A DNA stretch of 64,000 nt from Caldilineaceae bacterium (GCA_022827195.1 JAJDTL010000019.1:124001-188000), one strand, 5' to 3'. Shown: positions 1 through 8,759, counted from the first letter of the stretch. Notes: generated by a model not told the origin, from the sequence alone. Made by a program: numbers and translations.

Positions 1-1
1 C

Positions 2-247
2 ATCCGCAATCTGGTTGAGACGGAAGGGATCTCCATCACGCGCGTCACCACGGCGGTATACGTCCTCGATATGGCAGTTATGCACGGCATCATCTCCAGA
101 GAGGAGTACGACTACCTAGCCAACATGATGAAATACCGAAACGCCATCGCCCACGGCTTGGGTGTCAACGGATTCAGCGATGACAAAGTGCCGGAGTTGA
201 TCGAGGGCGTCCTGCGTCTGCTGGAACCTGAGCCGGAGTTGGCGTAA
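2..247 (+). CDS. C-terminal part of a HEPN-motif protein (gene begins upstream of window)
   Basis: Only the last 81 codons are visible; the frame is open from the window edge to a TAA stop. The fragment looks helical and carries KYRNAIAHG, an Arg-x4-His that fits the RX4-6H signature of HEPN-fold proteins. Many HEPN proteins are RNases or nuclease-associated partners in defence and toxin-antitoxin loci. Some restriction-like nucleases also end in such a domain, but the N-terminal part that would decide this lies outside the window. The next genes are a Fic protein and an hsdM remnant, so a defence role is likely from context. The HEPN assignment rests on one short motif. Confidence 0.5.
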   Translation: MRNLVETEGISITRVTTAVYVLDMAVMHGIISREEYDYLANMMKYRNAIAHGLGVNGFSDDKVPELIEGVLRLLEPEPELA

Positions 248-422
248 GGGTGCGGGGCTGTTGGCGTCGGTGTGGGTAAGCGGCGCTTGGATCATCTGCC
301 GTCGATTACGGTCATCTGCTTTACGATGCGCGTGGCTTGCCCAAGTGATTCTTAACACGTCGGCACCCTTCGCCGCCGTGAGTAGTTCCTCATCTACCCC
401 GTAGAGTGGTATACTTCCTCCC

Positions 423-456
423 ACTATTAACGTTTAGGCGCCTAAACGTTAATAGT
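423..456. promoter_or_regulatory. Perfect 34-bp palindrome upstream of fic (probable operator)
   Basis: Bases 423-456 form a perfect inverted repeat with no loop. Each half is 17 bases, the centre is GGCGCC, and the arms contain AACGTT. A further half-site-like TAACGTTAATA lies at 474-484, just before the Fic start, and CCACTATT occurs at both 421-428 and 462-469. A long symmetric site next to the start of a Fic gene that ends in a winged-helix domain suggests autoregulation. That role is inference; the symmetry is read directly from the sequence. Confidence 0.7.
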
Positions 457-497
457 ACATTCCACTATTCAAGTAACGTTAATAACGGTTGACCACG

Positions 498-1661
498 ATG
501 CAGCGCGGCGAGATCGGCAGCTACGAAATTATGACCACCGGAGACGAGCAGGTACGCGCCTTTGTCCCGCTGCCGCTGCCTCCGAAACCGGCCCTGGTGC
601 TGGACGGCGCGTTGCAGCAGACGCTGGAATCGGCGCTGCTCGCCTTGGGCCGGCTCGATGGCGTCTCGACTCTTCTGCCGGATCAGACACTTTTTCTCTA
701 CACCTACGTGCGCAAGGAGGCCGTACTCTCCTCGCAGATCGAAGGAACACAGTCATCGCTGTCGGACCTCCTGCTTTTCGAACTGGAGGAGGCACCTGGC
801 GTCCCGCTCGATGATGTGGTTGAAGTCTCGAACTACGTGGCCGCGCTGGAGCATGGCCTCCGTCGTTTGGTAGAAGGCTTTCCGCTGTCCAACCGCCTGC
901 TGCGCGAGATTCACGGCGTCCTGCTGTCCGGGGGACGCGGCAGCGACAAGATGCCCGGCGAGTTCCGTCGCTCGCAGAACTGGATTGGCGGCACCCGCCC
1001 CGGCAACGCCTCCTTCGTGCCGCCGCCGCACCGGGCCGTGCCCGACTGCATGGCGGCATTGGAACGATTCCTCCACGCCAGCGAGGACGGACTGCCCCTG
1101 CTGCTGCGCGCGGGGCTGGCGCACGTGCAGTTTGAGACCATTCACCCTTTCCTGGACGGCAACGGGCGCGTCGGCAGGCTGTTGGTGACTCTGTTACTCT
1201 GTCATGCCGGTGTGCTGCGCGAGCCGCTCCTTTATCTGAGCCTCTACTTCAAGCAGCACAGGGACAGATACTACGACCTGCTGGACTACGTGCGCCACAG
1301 CGGGGATTGGGAGGCATGGCTCGCCTTTTTCCTCGAAGGTGTGGCACTGACGGCTACCGGCGCGGTCATAGCTGCCCAACAGATCGCGCAGATGTTCCAG
1401 GACAATCACAAGCGCATCGAAAAGACCGGACGCCGTGCCGGTTCGGCCGTGCGCGTGCATGAAGCGTTGAAGGCACGGCCGGTTCTGCATCTGTCCGAGG
1501 TCTGCAGGCGCACGACCCTTTCCTTCCCCACCGCTGCAAGGGCGATGGAGCTGCTTGTCCAACAAGGGATCGTCCGCGAGATCACGGGGAAAGGCCGGAA
1601 CCGGCTGTTCGTGTACGACCAGTATCTTGCCATCCTCAACGAGGGGACCGAGACCCCGTAG
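498..1661 (+). CDS. Fic family protein (AMPylase-type, class II, with C-terminal winged helix)
   Basis: This is a Fic-domain protein of about 387 residues. The core motif HPFLDGNGRVGR (about residues 216-227) has the catalytic His and the Asn/Arg residues that bind the nucleotide. An N-terminal inhibitory motif SSQIEG (about 78-83) fits (S/T)xxxE(G/N), placing it in the self-inhibited class in which an N-terminal helix blocks the active site. The first ~100 residues match the Fic_N region and the last ~70 a winged helix typical of this family. Such enzymes transfer AMP to protein hydroxyls; the target is unknown. ATG 498 is preferred over the in-frame TTG at 489. The gene follows a 34-bp palindrome and precedes an hsdM remnant. 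Confidence 0.92.
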   Translation: MQRGEIGSYEIMTTGDEQVRAFVPLPLPPKPALVLDGALQQTLESALLALGRLDGVSTLLPDQTLFLYTYVRKEAVLSSQIEGTQSSLSDLLLFELEEAPGVPLDDVVEVSNYVAALEHGLRRLVEGFPLSNRLLREIHGVLLSGGRGSDKMPGEFRRSQNWIGGTRPGNASFVPPPHRAVPDCMAALERFLHASEDGLPLLLRAGLAHVQFETIHPFLDGNGRVGRLLVTLLLCHAGVLREPLLYLSLYFKQHRDRYYDLLDYVRHSGDWEAWLAFFLEGVALTATGAVIAAQQIAQMFQDNHKRIEKTGRRAGSAVRVHEALKARPVLHLSEVCRRTTLSFPTAARAMELLVQQGIVREITGKGRNRLFVYDQYLAILNEGTETP

Positions 1662-1783
1662 CGGCCAACGCAGGAGGCGCGTGGGGGCCGTTACTGAAGG
1701 TAGTCTCTAATATGGAGCGGCATTTGGCTTTCAGATGAATGCAGATTTTTGAATTTGATACAAATGTGCTATGCTAGTCTGTT

Positions 1784-2040
1784 GTGCGTGCCAGCAAGCA
1801 GGTGCCTCTGATCGAGGAGGGCGGCATCAGAGGTTTTCTACAGAACGAGGTGCTGCCGGATGTCTGGTATATGCCGGGGAGCATCAAGATCGGTTATGAG
1901 ATCAGCTTCACTCGCTACTTCTACAGGCTGCAGCCGTTGCACCGTCCTAGGAGTTCTGCGGCGATATCCACACCCTGGAGGGGGAGGTGGAGAGGTTGCT
2001 TGATGAACTGAGCGCTACAAGGCTGGGAGGAGGTAAGATC
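1784..2040 (+). pseudogene. Fragment of hsdM 3' end (type I methyltransferase C-terminus), frameshifted
   Basis: Translation gives KQVPLIEEGG, then a segment with KIGYEISFTRYFYRLQPL, the typical tail of type I R-M HsdM subunits. The family pattern then continues in a different frame (GDIHTLEGEVERLLDELS, from about 1950), so one frameshift interrupts even this short piece. No methyltransferase catalytic motifs (DPPF/NPPF) are present, so only the 3' end survives. It lies directly ahead of the HNH gene, whose ribosome-binding site (GGGAGGAGG) is at its edge. A second, diverged hsdM tail is at 4123-4277. Confidence 0.75.
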
Positions 2041-2044
2041 GAAC

Positions 2045-3229
2045 ATGGAAGCCAAACGATGTATTCTATGTGAAAGAGCTCTCACATCAGACAACAATAG
2101 TGCAGAACATATAATTCCTAATGCAATCGGGGGACGCAAGAAGGTGGTCGGACTTATCTGCCGAGACTGCAACAGCGATTCCGGTTCAAAGTGGGATGCT
2201 GAACTTGCTCGACAATTAGAATCACTTTCTCTTTTGCTCGGAATTACCCGCCAGCGTGGAAAGGTACGCGCGCAGACATTCCAAACGCACAGTGGTGGCA
2301 GCATCTGCGTAAATGCCGACGGTACAATGGTGCTTGGAAAACCTGAAATTCAGGAGACGACTACAGGCACTACTACTCGCCTGCGTATCCGGGCCGCGAC
2401 AAAGAAGCAAGTTAGGCAGGCTTTAGAGGAATTACGTAACAGGAAGTACCCGCAGCTACATGGTCTAAATATGGACGATTTGCTCTCCACAGCCCAGGAC
2501 CAATCATACTACTGTTCAGATCCGATGAAGATCCCCAGTGCTTTTGGCGGTACAAGGTCGGGAAGATCATTGGTCAAGTCAGCTATAGCATTGGTCTATG
2601 ACGCCGGCATTGATCCTAGACAATGCGACCTTGCTCTAGATTACTTGCTGAAAGATGGTAAAGAGGCTTGCTTCGGTTACTACTACGATAGCGACAAGGA
2701 CCTAATCATCAATCGTCCGTCAAGATTACCTTTCCACTGCGTCTATGTAAGAGGATGTTCAGAATACTCTACGCTAGTTGGATACATTGAATTCTATAGT
2801 CTGTGGCGAGTGGTGCTCTGTCTATCGGAATCTTACACGGGTAGCGACTTCACCCATGTTTACGCTGTTGACCCGATAAAGGGTGAAGAGTTGGACATCG
2901 AGGTCAAACTTGACTTGTCAGTGTCAGATATCCGCGAAGCATATGACTACAAACTATATGACGAGGCGGCCTTTTTTGATGCGATTTCCATTGTACTGAG
3001 TATGGTCCGTGAAATTGATTTCGCTAGAGCGAAGGATCGAGCCACGCAGGATGCGCTAGAGACCGCTTTCGCCATTACTGGAGCAAAAGAAGGAGACATC
3101 CTGACGGATGAACAGCTTTGGGATTTCGCCGGGATTATAGCGGCTGAGTTGGTGCCTTTCATCGTAACAAACTATGCCGATCATTTCCCCGAAGCGCTTC
3201 AACCGAGGCTTTTCAATGGACATCAATAG
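2045..3229 (+). CDS. HNH endonuclease-domain protein
   Basis: This 394-residue protein starts with a compact zinc-bound HNH nuclease domain: CILC (6-9), EHIIP with the catalytic-type His22, Asn26, and CRDCN (39-43). These two CxxC pairs are usual in HNH_5-like nucleases. The remaining ~340 residues are not recognised and may recognise substrate or partner. The start is supported by GGGAGGAGG about 11 bases upstream. The gene overlaps the following DUF1828 gene by 14 bp, so the two are probably translated together. Position between two hsdM tails in an R-M island suggests a nuclease used in defence; the trigger is unknown. Base composition is more AT-rich than that of hsdR, suggesting separate acquisition. 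Confidence 0.8.
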   Translation: MEAKRCILCERALTSDNNSAEHIIPNAIGGRKKVVGLICRDCNSDSGSKWDAELARQLESLSLLLGITRQRGKVRAQTFQTHSGGSICVNADGTMVLGKPEIQETTTGTTTRLRIRAATKKQVRQALEELRNRKYPQLHGLNMDDLLSTAQDQSYYCSDPMKIPSAFGGTRSGRSLVKSAIALVYDAGIDPRQCDLALDYLLKDGKEACFGYYYDSDKDLIINRPSRLPFHCVYVRGCSEYSTLVGYIEFYSLWRVVLCLSESYTGSDFTHVYAVDPIKGEELDIEVKLDLSVSDIREAYDYKLYDEAAFFDAISIVLSMVREIDFARAKDRATQDALETAFAITGAKEGDILTDEQLWDFAGIIAAELVPFIVTNYADHFPEALQPRLFNGHQ

Positions 3230-3989
3230 TGTTAGAGAGGCACTGAACACCCCCCTCACCGCCGCCTTCGACCTCTACGAACGCCGTCCCGGTCGTTACC
3301 AGCTCATCCTGCCCATCCACCACGAAGACGGCGACATGGTAGAAATCTACCTGCAGGACAGTCCCAAAGGGGACGGGTATGTCCGCGTTTGTGATTACGG
3401 CCTGACTCTGATGCGTCTCTCTTACACATTCGATATCTCAACCACTGCCCGCCAACAGATCTTCGATAGCATTCTCGTCAACAATGGCGTCACCTTTGAA
3501 GACGGAAATCTCTTTCTGGACACGCCTCTGGACAAGCTTCCCGAAGGTATCTTCCAGTTCGCAGGCTGTGCCCAAAAGGTGTGCAACATGCGCTACTGGA
3601 CGAGAGAGAGTATTCGCAGCCTCTTCTACGACGACCTGGAGGACTACATCACCGCGCAGTTGGCGACATTTTCTCCCACCGCCGACCTATTTCCGCTTGC
3701 GGATTACCCTACCAGCGTGGACTGGTCTCTGACTTTCGAAAGCTGGAACTTCTACGTGTTTGGCGTACACAACAACGACAAGGCCAAAGTCGTAGCCCTT
3801 GCCTTGCTCGAATTTCAGATGGCCCAGCTTCAGTTCATCAGCTTTGTCGTCCACGAAGCCATGGAAACGCTGGGTAAGAAGGAGCAACTCTTCCTTACCC
3901 GCAACGCCGACAAGCAGTATCCTGGTCTGGAAGACTTCCAAAAGTCAAGCGCTCTGGATATTCACCGACTTGTCGGGGTCACCGCGTAA
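3216..3989 (+). CDS. DUF1828 domain-containing protein
   Basis: This 257-residue protein has the DUF1828-type N-terminal block (EIYLQDSPKGDGYVRVCDYG, about residues 40-59, then LTLMRLSYTFD), followed by a less conserved C-terminal half. DUF1828 proteins are found next to restriction and mobile-element genes; no biochemical activity is firmly known to me. ATG 3216 (MDINSVREAL) is chosen over the ORF's upstream ATG because it overlaps the HNH stop region by 14 bp, a normal coupling arrangement. A shared function with the HNH nuclease, such as regulation, immunity or target sensing, is inferred only from the overlap. Confidence 0.72.
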   Translation: MDINSVREALNTPLTAAFDLYERRPGRYQLILPIHHEDGDMVEIYLQDSPKGDGYVRVCDYGLTLMRLSYTFDISTTARQQIFDSILVNNGVTFEDGNLFLDTPLDKLPEGIFQFAGCAQKVCNMRYWTRESIRSLFYDDLEDYITAQLATFSPTADLFPLADYPTSVDWSLTFESWNFYVFGVHNNDKAKVVALALLEFQMAQLQFISFVVHEAMETLGKKEQLFLTRNADKQYPGLEDFQKSSALDIHRLVGVTA

Positions 3990-4028
3990 TGAATTCCGGC
4001 CGTGTCGCGAGGCGACCGGAAGAAGCGT

Positions 4029-4277
4029 CCACAGTCCCCCACCTCCCACCCTACCCCGCCGACAAGCCCTCCGGCGTCGACCGGCTCGGCGACCTGCCCG
4101 CGTGTCGGAAGGAGCGGCGACTCTTGGGACATCGTCAAGGTGGGCTACGAGATCAGCTTCACCCGCTACTTCTACCGGCCGCAGCCCCTGCGCGCCCCCG
4201 ACGAAATCTGGGCCGACATCCGTGCGCTAGAACGCGAGTCCGAGTGGCTGCTGGGGGAGATCATGGGAGAAGTATAG
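4029..4277 (+). pseudogene. Scrambled hsdS 5'-end / hsdM 3'-end fragment
   Basis: Two fragments lie in different frames. At about 4029-4118 the translation PYPADKPSGVDRLGDLPA matches the conserved start of type I specificity subunits (compare SYPSYKPSGLEW in the intact HsdS at 6803). From about 4123 another frame reads VKVGYEISFTRYFYRPQPL and ends in LLGEIMGEV before a TAG, the terminal segment of HsdM. In a normal operon the hsdM end precedes the hsdS start, so the order here is rearranged. It differs clearly at the nucleotide level from the other hsdM tail at 1784, so the two come from different hsd loci or an old duplication. Confidence 0.68.
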
Positions 4278-4314
4278 AATCTACATCAACGGAAAGCATC
4301 ATTTGGAGGATTTG

Positions 4315-5754
4315 ATGGCAGAAGAGACTTCAATTTCAGCGGATCTACGAGACTCTCTACAATTGACAATCTCTGAACCGAAAGTTTCGTTAGAAAAACC
4401 TTGGCAGGACGATGAACTCGGCCGTGAACAGATTGCCAAAAGACTGACGAATCTCATCCGCAATCAACAGAGGCCTTTTATCATCAGCATTGACGGCCAA
4501 TGGGGAACCGGGAAGACCTTCCTGCTCAAACGTTGGCAAAAGGAACTGGAAGGCGACGGCTTCCGCGCCATCTATTACAATGCGTGGGAGGACGACTTTT
4601 GCGACGATCCACTCCTCTCGATCATAGGGCAGTTATCTGAGTACTTTAAGGAGAAAATCGACGAAGACATTGACTGTCAAATCGTACAAGCAGCTGTTCA
4701 GTTGCTTGACAGAAGTGCTCTTGTGGCCTTGACCCAAGCCATGGGAGTTGAAGTCCGTGTTCATGATGTCACAAGGAGTCTCTTGGAAGAATATCGTGAT
4801 AAGTGTAAGACAAAGGCAGACCTAAGAAAGTATTTGACAGAAATGTCACTAAGAGTAACTGAAGACACCAATTGCCCCCTGGTTTTCATTATCGACGAAC
4901 TCGACAGATGCCGTCCGACCTTTGCCATCGATCTTCTGGAAAGGGTTAAGCACATTTTCGACGTTCCCAATATGGTCTTCGTTTTCGGCGTCAATCGGGA
5001 TGAACTCCTTAAATCGCTGCAATCGGTCTACGGTGAGATCGATGCCGATATCTATCTGCGTCGGTTTTTCGATATGGAGCTTTCGCTGCCTGAGGCGAAT
5101 GCAAAAGCATTTTGCACACATATTATGAACCGATTTGGATTGCATGAGTTCTTTCAAACTAAGAGCAGTGATCCCTTCACTCCAGCGAACAGGACCGACT
5201 ATAGGAATCTCTCGCAGGCACTTCCGACGATCTGTTCCCTCTTGAAACTATCTTTACGTGACATGGTTTACTGCATCAGTACGGTGGCCTTGGCTATAAG
5301 GAACTTAGGTGATGATCAAGATGTCTATCCCTGGGCACTCGGCGTGTTAATACCTCTTAAGATCAGCGACCCTGCTCGGTTTCGCCAGTTCATCCAAGGA
5401 GACTGCCAAGCAAACGACGTCATCGACTTTATCGATGAGAAGCTCTCTTTTCCCATCCAGAATAGGAAACTCAATTTCGAACTGACCGCCATCGAATCCG
5501 AGCTATATCTCTTGGAAACAGCACGCTTAACAGGCACCGGAGGATCCACGCCGTGGCAACAACTTGATTCTCTCTCAAGAGGGTCGGAATCGACGAACCA
5601 TCATCTCCTATCGACGAGAACACAAAATGCTGGCGCCGAAAGAGCATCAGAATTGCTTAATTCTTTTGACGAATTCCGTCTACAACGATTACAGCGCAAC
5701 GCGATAGATGAGCTTGCAGAGTTGATTGATCTACATAGCTTTGTCAGAAGGTAG
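4315..5754 (+). CDS. KAP family P-loop NTPase
   Basis: This is a STAND-type NTPase of about 479 residues. The Walker A motif is GQWGTGKT (about 61-68) and the Walker B region is FIIDELDRCRP (about 191-201), the KAP-specific form with Arg after the acidic residues; YNAWEDD lies between them as in other KAP proteins. Some KAP proteins carry transmembrane segments inside the P-loop domain; I see no clear one here, suggesting a cytoplasmic protein. KAP NTPases act as switch ATPases in several phage-defence systems. ATG 4315 is chosen because GGAGGA ends 4 bases upstream; the in-frame TTG 4303 lacks a site. The gene follows an hsdM/hsdS scar and precedes an unknown gene. Confidence 0.85.
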   Translation: MAEETSISADLRDSLQLTISEPKVSLEKPWQDDELGREQIAKRLTNLIRNQQRPFIISIDGQWGTGKTFLLKRWQKELEGDGFRAIYYNAWEDDFCDDPLLSIIGQLSEYFKEKIDEDIDCQIVQAAVQLLDRSALVALTQAMGVEVRVHDVTRSLLEEYRDKCKTKADLRKYLTEMSLRVTEDTNCPLVFIIDELDRCRPTFAIDLLERVKHIFDVPNMVFVFGVNRDELLKSLQSVYGEIDADIYLRRFFDMELSLPEANAKAFCTHIMNRFGLHEFFQTKSSDPFTPANRTDYRNLSQALPTICSLLKLSLRDMVYCISTVALAIRNLGDDQDVYPWALGVLIPLKISDPARFRQFIQGDCQANDVIDFIDEKLSFPIQNRKLNFELTAIESELYLLETARLTGTGGSTPWQQLDSLSRGSESTNHHLLSTRTQNAGAERASELLNSFDEFRLQRLQRNAIDELAELIDLHSFVRR

Positions 5755-5997
5755 GGAATAAATCTGACCATTTCCTTGCCTCCAACCCCTTCGGAAAGCT
5801 GCCTCTACAAAACACTTTTGGGAGTAACTTCTGGCACTAATACTATAGAGGGGGGATAATGGGTGAACCTCTTGGCAGATGACTACTCTATCGCAAAGAT
5901 TCGTTGAGAAAGAACCTCATGGTAAGTCCCCAAATGGCAATTGACAGCAATATTGGGCGAGAGTTGCCGCCCTCGCTATAAAGCAAGGAGTGCTTTG

Positions 5998-6609
5998 ATG
6001 AGGCGAATGACCCGCTTAGAGCGTATGATGAAGGATTCCATCACGTTCATGCACACCGACGGGAGCAAGAACGAAAACGTTCCAGCAACGGTGCAGAAAG
6101 AGATGGTTCTGACCTTTAACGTCTCTATACCATTGTCTGTCGGAGATAGAATGGTGCGGACGTTACCTAACGGACAAACGGAGGAATACATTGTTACAAA
6201 TTTTCACTTGGCAACGGGATTACGCAACATTCCGGATTCGTATCAGATAGAGTATGAACGCCAAGACGTCAAGCAAGCACCCGAACAACCGACTAATTTT
6301 ACAGTCAACGTAACAGACAGCCCACAAGCACGCGTCAACCTCGGCTCAGCTGATCATTCGACCAATATCATTAACAGCCAAGCCAACGATGTCTTTGCTG
6401 AGATTCGCGAGTTACTCAAAGAAACAGTGAACGATTCTCTAGAACTAGACCAGTTGCTCAAACGGGTTGATGAGATGGAGAGCGGCCGAGACAATGGCAA
6501 CTTCACACAGGCCTATAAGGACTTCATAGCTGCTGCTGCTGCCCACATGACGGTTTTGGCCCCCATGCTCCCCGCGCTTACGGCCTTCCTTACTCCGGCT
6601 GGAGGATAA
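5998..6609 (+). CDS. Unknown protein next to KAP NTPase
   Basis: This 203-residue protein has no family I recognise. The N-terminal ~90 residues look like a small beta-rich domain (FNVSIPLSVGDRMVRTLPNG). A middle segment SPQARVNLGSADHSTNI has a repeat-like, Asn/Ser-rich character. The C-terminal part is helical and ends in a hydrophobic stretch (AAAAAHMTVLAPMLPALTAF) that could insert into or touch a membrane. ATG 5998 is supported by AAGGAG seven bases upstream; the longer TTG 5941 version has no site. It lies 243 bp after the KAP gene on the same strand, so an effector or partner role is possible but unproven. Confidence 0.55.
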   Translation: MRRMTRLERMMKDSITFMHTDGSKNENVPATVQKEMVLTFNVSIPLSVGDRMVRTLPNGQTEEYIVTNFHLATGLRNIPDSYQIEYERQDVKQAPEQPTNFTVNVTDSPQARVNLGSADHSTNIINSQANDVFAEIRELLKETVNDSLELDQLLKRVDEMESGRDNGNFTQAYKDFIAAAAAHMTVLAPMLPALTAFLTPAGG

Positions 6610-6612
6610 TTC

Positions 6613-6822
6613 ATGATTTGAACTCCCGCCGTGTCATCCAACCTAGTCTTCGTCGAATAGGACCCAAATTCCAAGATTCTCGAAGTCGAATTTAGACAAG
6701 GCAAGGTGTACCAATATTTCGGTGTTCCCAAGATCGTGAACAAGGACTTGATACAATCGTCCTTGATAGGGAGTCATTTGAGAACTTTCGTTAAGGACAC
6801 TAATGGCTTTCAAATATGCTGA
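6613..6822 (+). pseudogene. Decayed KTSC-domain gene (two in-frame stops)
   Basis: Read from ATG 6613, the frame gives TPAVSSNLVFVE, then KILEVEFRQGKVYQYFGVP and SSLIGSHLRTFVKD, which matches the KTSC domain closely (compare the intact copy at 26694, with LEVEF and VYQYYGV). A TGA at codon 3 and a TAG at codon 16 interrupt it, so no full protein is made from this start. The 3' end overlaps the first codons of hsdS. The domain's function is unknown. Confidence 0.8.
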
Positions 6823-8215
6823 GGGTCCATTCGGGACTGCTAGTCTCCAATCTTACCCCTCTTACAAACCTTCCGGATTAGAGTGGACGGGAGATGTACC
6901 TGAGCATTGGGAGGTGCGGCGGCTACGGGATTCAGTATCCGACTGTGTCGGCGGTATTTGGGGATCTGAGCCCAACGGGTTACACGACTTGCCGTGTGTA
7001 CGCGTAGCCGACTTTGATCGACAGAGTTTTCGTGTCCACATGGACGACCCCACAATACGGGCCATTGCGCCAAACGAGCGCCGTCGGCGTATTCTGGGCT
7101 CTGGTGATCTCCTGTTGGAAAAATCCGGCGGCGGCGATTTGCAGCCTGTTGGAGTTGTAATGCTATATGACCATGCCACGCCCGCTGTTTGCTCGAATTT
7201 CATTGCACGTTTACGAATAGGGGATGGGTATGATCCAGTCTTTCTTACATATCTTCATTCAACACTATACGCGCTCCGACTGAACTCAAGATCCATAAAA
7301 CAGACAACGGGTATCCAGAATCTCGACACATCTGCGTATCTTAGCGAAAGAGTCTGCATCCCACCCCTCCCCGAACAACACGCCATCGCCCGCTACCTCG
7401 ACCACGTCGACCGCCGCATCCAGCGCCACATCGACACTAAAGAGAAGCTGATCGCCCTCCTGCAAGAAGCCCGCCAGGCCACCATCCACCGCGCCGTCAC
7501 CCGCGGCCTCGACCCCGACGTGCCGCTCAAGCCCTCCGGCGTCGACTGGCTGGGGGATGTGCCCGCGCACTGGGAGGTAGCGCAACTTGGACGGATCGGG
7601 AGGTTCTACAAGGGCAGCGGAGGAACGAAGGCGGATGAGGTCCCTGCAGGCGTGCCTTGCATTCGATATGGGGACTTGTATACCTCTCACAGGTATCACA
7701 TTCGGACCAGCCGTTCATTTGTAACAGAGACAGATGCCCCAAATTACACGCCTCTAAGATACGGAGATGTTCTCTTCGCCGGTTCAGGTGAAACCATCGA
7801 AGAAATAGGAAAGTCAGCCGTCAATCTGATTGAGCAACCGGCTTGCTGTGGCGGTGATGTAATCCTGTTCCGACCTATAAGAGAGATGGATGCCAGGTTT
7901 TCTGGCTATGCCATTGACTGTCCTCAGTCTCAGCACCAAAAGTCGTGTATGGGACGGGGTATCACAGTCATGCACATATATAGCAGAGAAATCAAGCAAA
8001 TGTGGATAGCTCTACCAACCCTCCCCGAACAGCGCGCCATCGCCGCCCACCTCGACAAAGCCACCGCCGCCATCGACGCCGCCATCGACACGGCCCGCCG
8101 CCAAGCCGACTTCATGCGCGACTACCGCGCCAGCCTCATCGCCCACGTCGTCACCGGAAAACTCGACGTCCGCGTCGCGGCCGAACAGATCGACATGGAA
8201 ACATCGCACCAGTAA
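6803..8215 (+). CDS. hsdS: Type I restriction-modification specificity subunit HsdS
   Basis: HsdS determines the DNA sequence recognised by the type I HsdM/HsdR complex. The 470-residue protein has two target-recognition domains of unlike sequence, each preceded by a conserved start (YKPSGLEWTGDVPEHWEV at 21-38; LKPSGVDWLGDVPAHWEV at 242-259) and followed by a coiled-coil spacer beginning LPEQ.AIA..LD (about 189 and 410). That gives a two-part recognition site. The GC-rich conserved segments contrast with AT-richer recognition domains, as expected for domain swapping. No intact hsdM is in the window, so the methyltransferase must lie elsewhere or be lost. Fragments of this gene's 3' end recur at 15109 and 15613. 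Confidence 0.95.
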   Translation: MAFKYAEGPFGTASLQSYPSYKPSGLEWTGDVPEHWEVRRLRDSVSDCVGGIWGSEPNGLHDLPCVRVADFDRQSFRVHMDDPTIRAIAPNERRRRILGSGDLLLEKSGGGDLQPVGVVMLYDHATPAVCSNFIARLRIGDGYDPVFLTYLHSTLYALRLNSRSIKQTTGIQNLDTSAYLSERVCIPPLPEQHAIARYLDHVDRRIQRHIDTKEKLIALLQEARQATIHRAVTRGLDPDVPLKPSGVDWLGDVPAHWEVAQLGRIGRFYKGSGGTKADEVPAGVPCIRYGDLYTSHRYHIRTSRSFVTETDAPNYTPLRYGDVLFAGSGETIEEIGKSAVNLIEQPACCGGDVILFRPIREMDARFSGYAIDCPQSQHQKSCMGRGITVMHIYSREIKQMWIALPTLPEQRAIAAHLDKATAAIDAAIDTARRQADFMRDYRASLIAHVVTGKLDVRVAAEQIDMETSHQ

Positions 8216-8271
8216 GGTATACTACAGGGACCACACCCAATGATGCGTTTCATGTCAAATCATGCCAGGAG

Positions 8272-8533
8272 ATGAGGAATCCCGTTGGCCGCCCAACCGC
8301 CGATGAAGTCGCTGAGATGGCGGACAGAGGTCTCGACATTTCACGGTTCTTTACCAATCAAGGAGCAATGAAGCAGCCTCTTACAAGCATCAGCGTCGAT
8401 ATCTCGGCTGGAGATGCTGCAAGAACTCGATCAGATGGCCGATGAATTGCAGGTCAGCCGCCAGGCAGCCATCATTTCCTGTCTGCGTCACGCTTTGGAT
8501 CAGCATCTCCTGGCCAAACGCGGGGAACCATGA
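8272..8533 (+). pseudogene. Ribbon-helix-helix antitoxin-like gene, copy A (frameshifted)
   Basis: The N-terminal part reads GRPTADEVAEMADRGLDISR then FFTNQG. A frameshift at about 8400-8415 follows, and the next frame restores a ribbon-helix-helix DNA-binding segment: LEMLQELDQMADELQVSRQA, then LRHALDQHLLAK. The whole would be an antitoxin of the CopG/RHH type of about 86 residues. One extra base relative to copy B (15218) explains the break. Its end overlaps the next ATG by 4 bases. The leader just upstream (about 8216-8271, with GGTATACTA) is also present at copy B. Confidence 0.7.
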
Positions 8534-8736
8534 CCAACAACCAACAGTTCAGGGCCAAACCCAAGGCTGAGCCCGAAGCCCTTCAGGAGTTGCCCGACGA
8601 CCAGATCGATACCTCTGACATCCCCGAACTCTTCGACTGGAGTGGTGCCCGCCGCGGCCTCTTCTACAGCCTCACGAATCTACAGGTCCCCCTCAGCCAG
8701 CCCGGAAAGGACTGCGAAGAGAAAGATGACCAATAA
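8530..8736 (+). CDS. Truncated BrnA-like antitoxin, copy A
   Basis: This 68-residue ORF has the conserved N-terminal motif of BrnA-type antitoxins (DDQIDTSDIPELFDWSGARRG then FY). Instead of the usual C-terminal ribbon-helix-helix (LTLRLDADV-type) it ends in LTNLQVPLSQPGKDCEEKDD, so DNA binding is probably lost. The C-terminal form is partly shared with copy C (16139), so this may be a stable short product rather than simple debris. It lies 23 bp before the AAA ATPase start and could serve as a leader for its translation. No BrnT toxin is visible beside it. Confidence 0.5.
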   Translation: MTNNQQFRAKPKAEPEALQELPDDQIDTSDIPELFDWSGARRGLFYSLTNLQVPLSQPGKDCEEKDDQ

Positions 8737-8759
8737 GCAGACCAAGACACGGATCGAAC

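Noticed and set aside
116..424. 102-codon minus-strand frame before the Fic gene
   Set aside because: It overlaps the HEPN gene end and the palindrome, and I find no family pattern or start site.
5941..5997. TTGACA at 5941 with TATAAA near 5977 as a promoter
   Set aside because: The spacing of about 30 bp is far from the usual 16-18.
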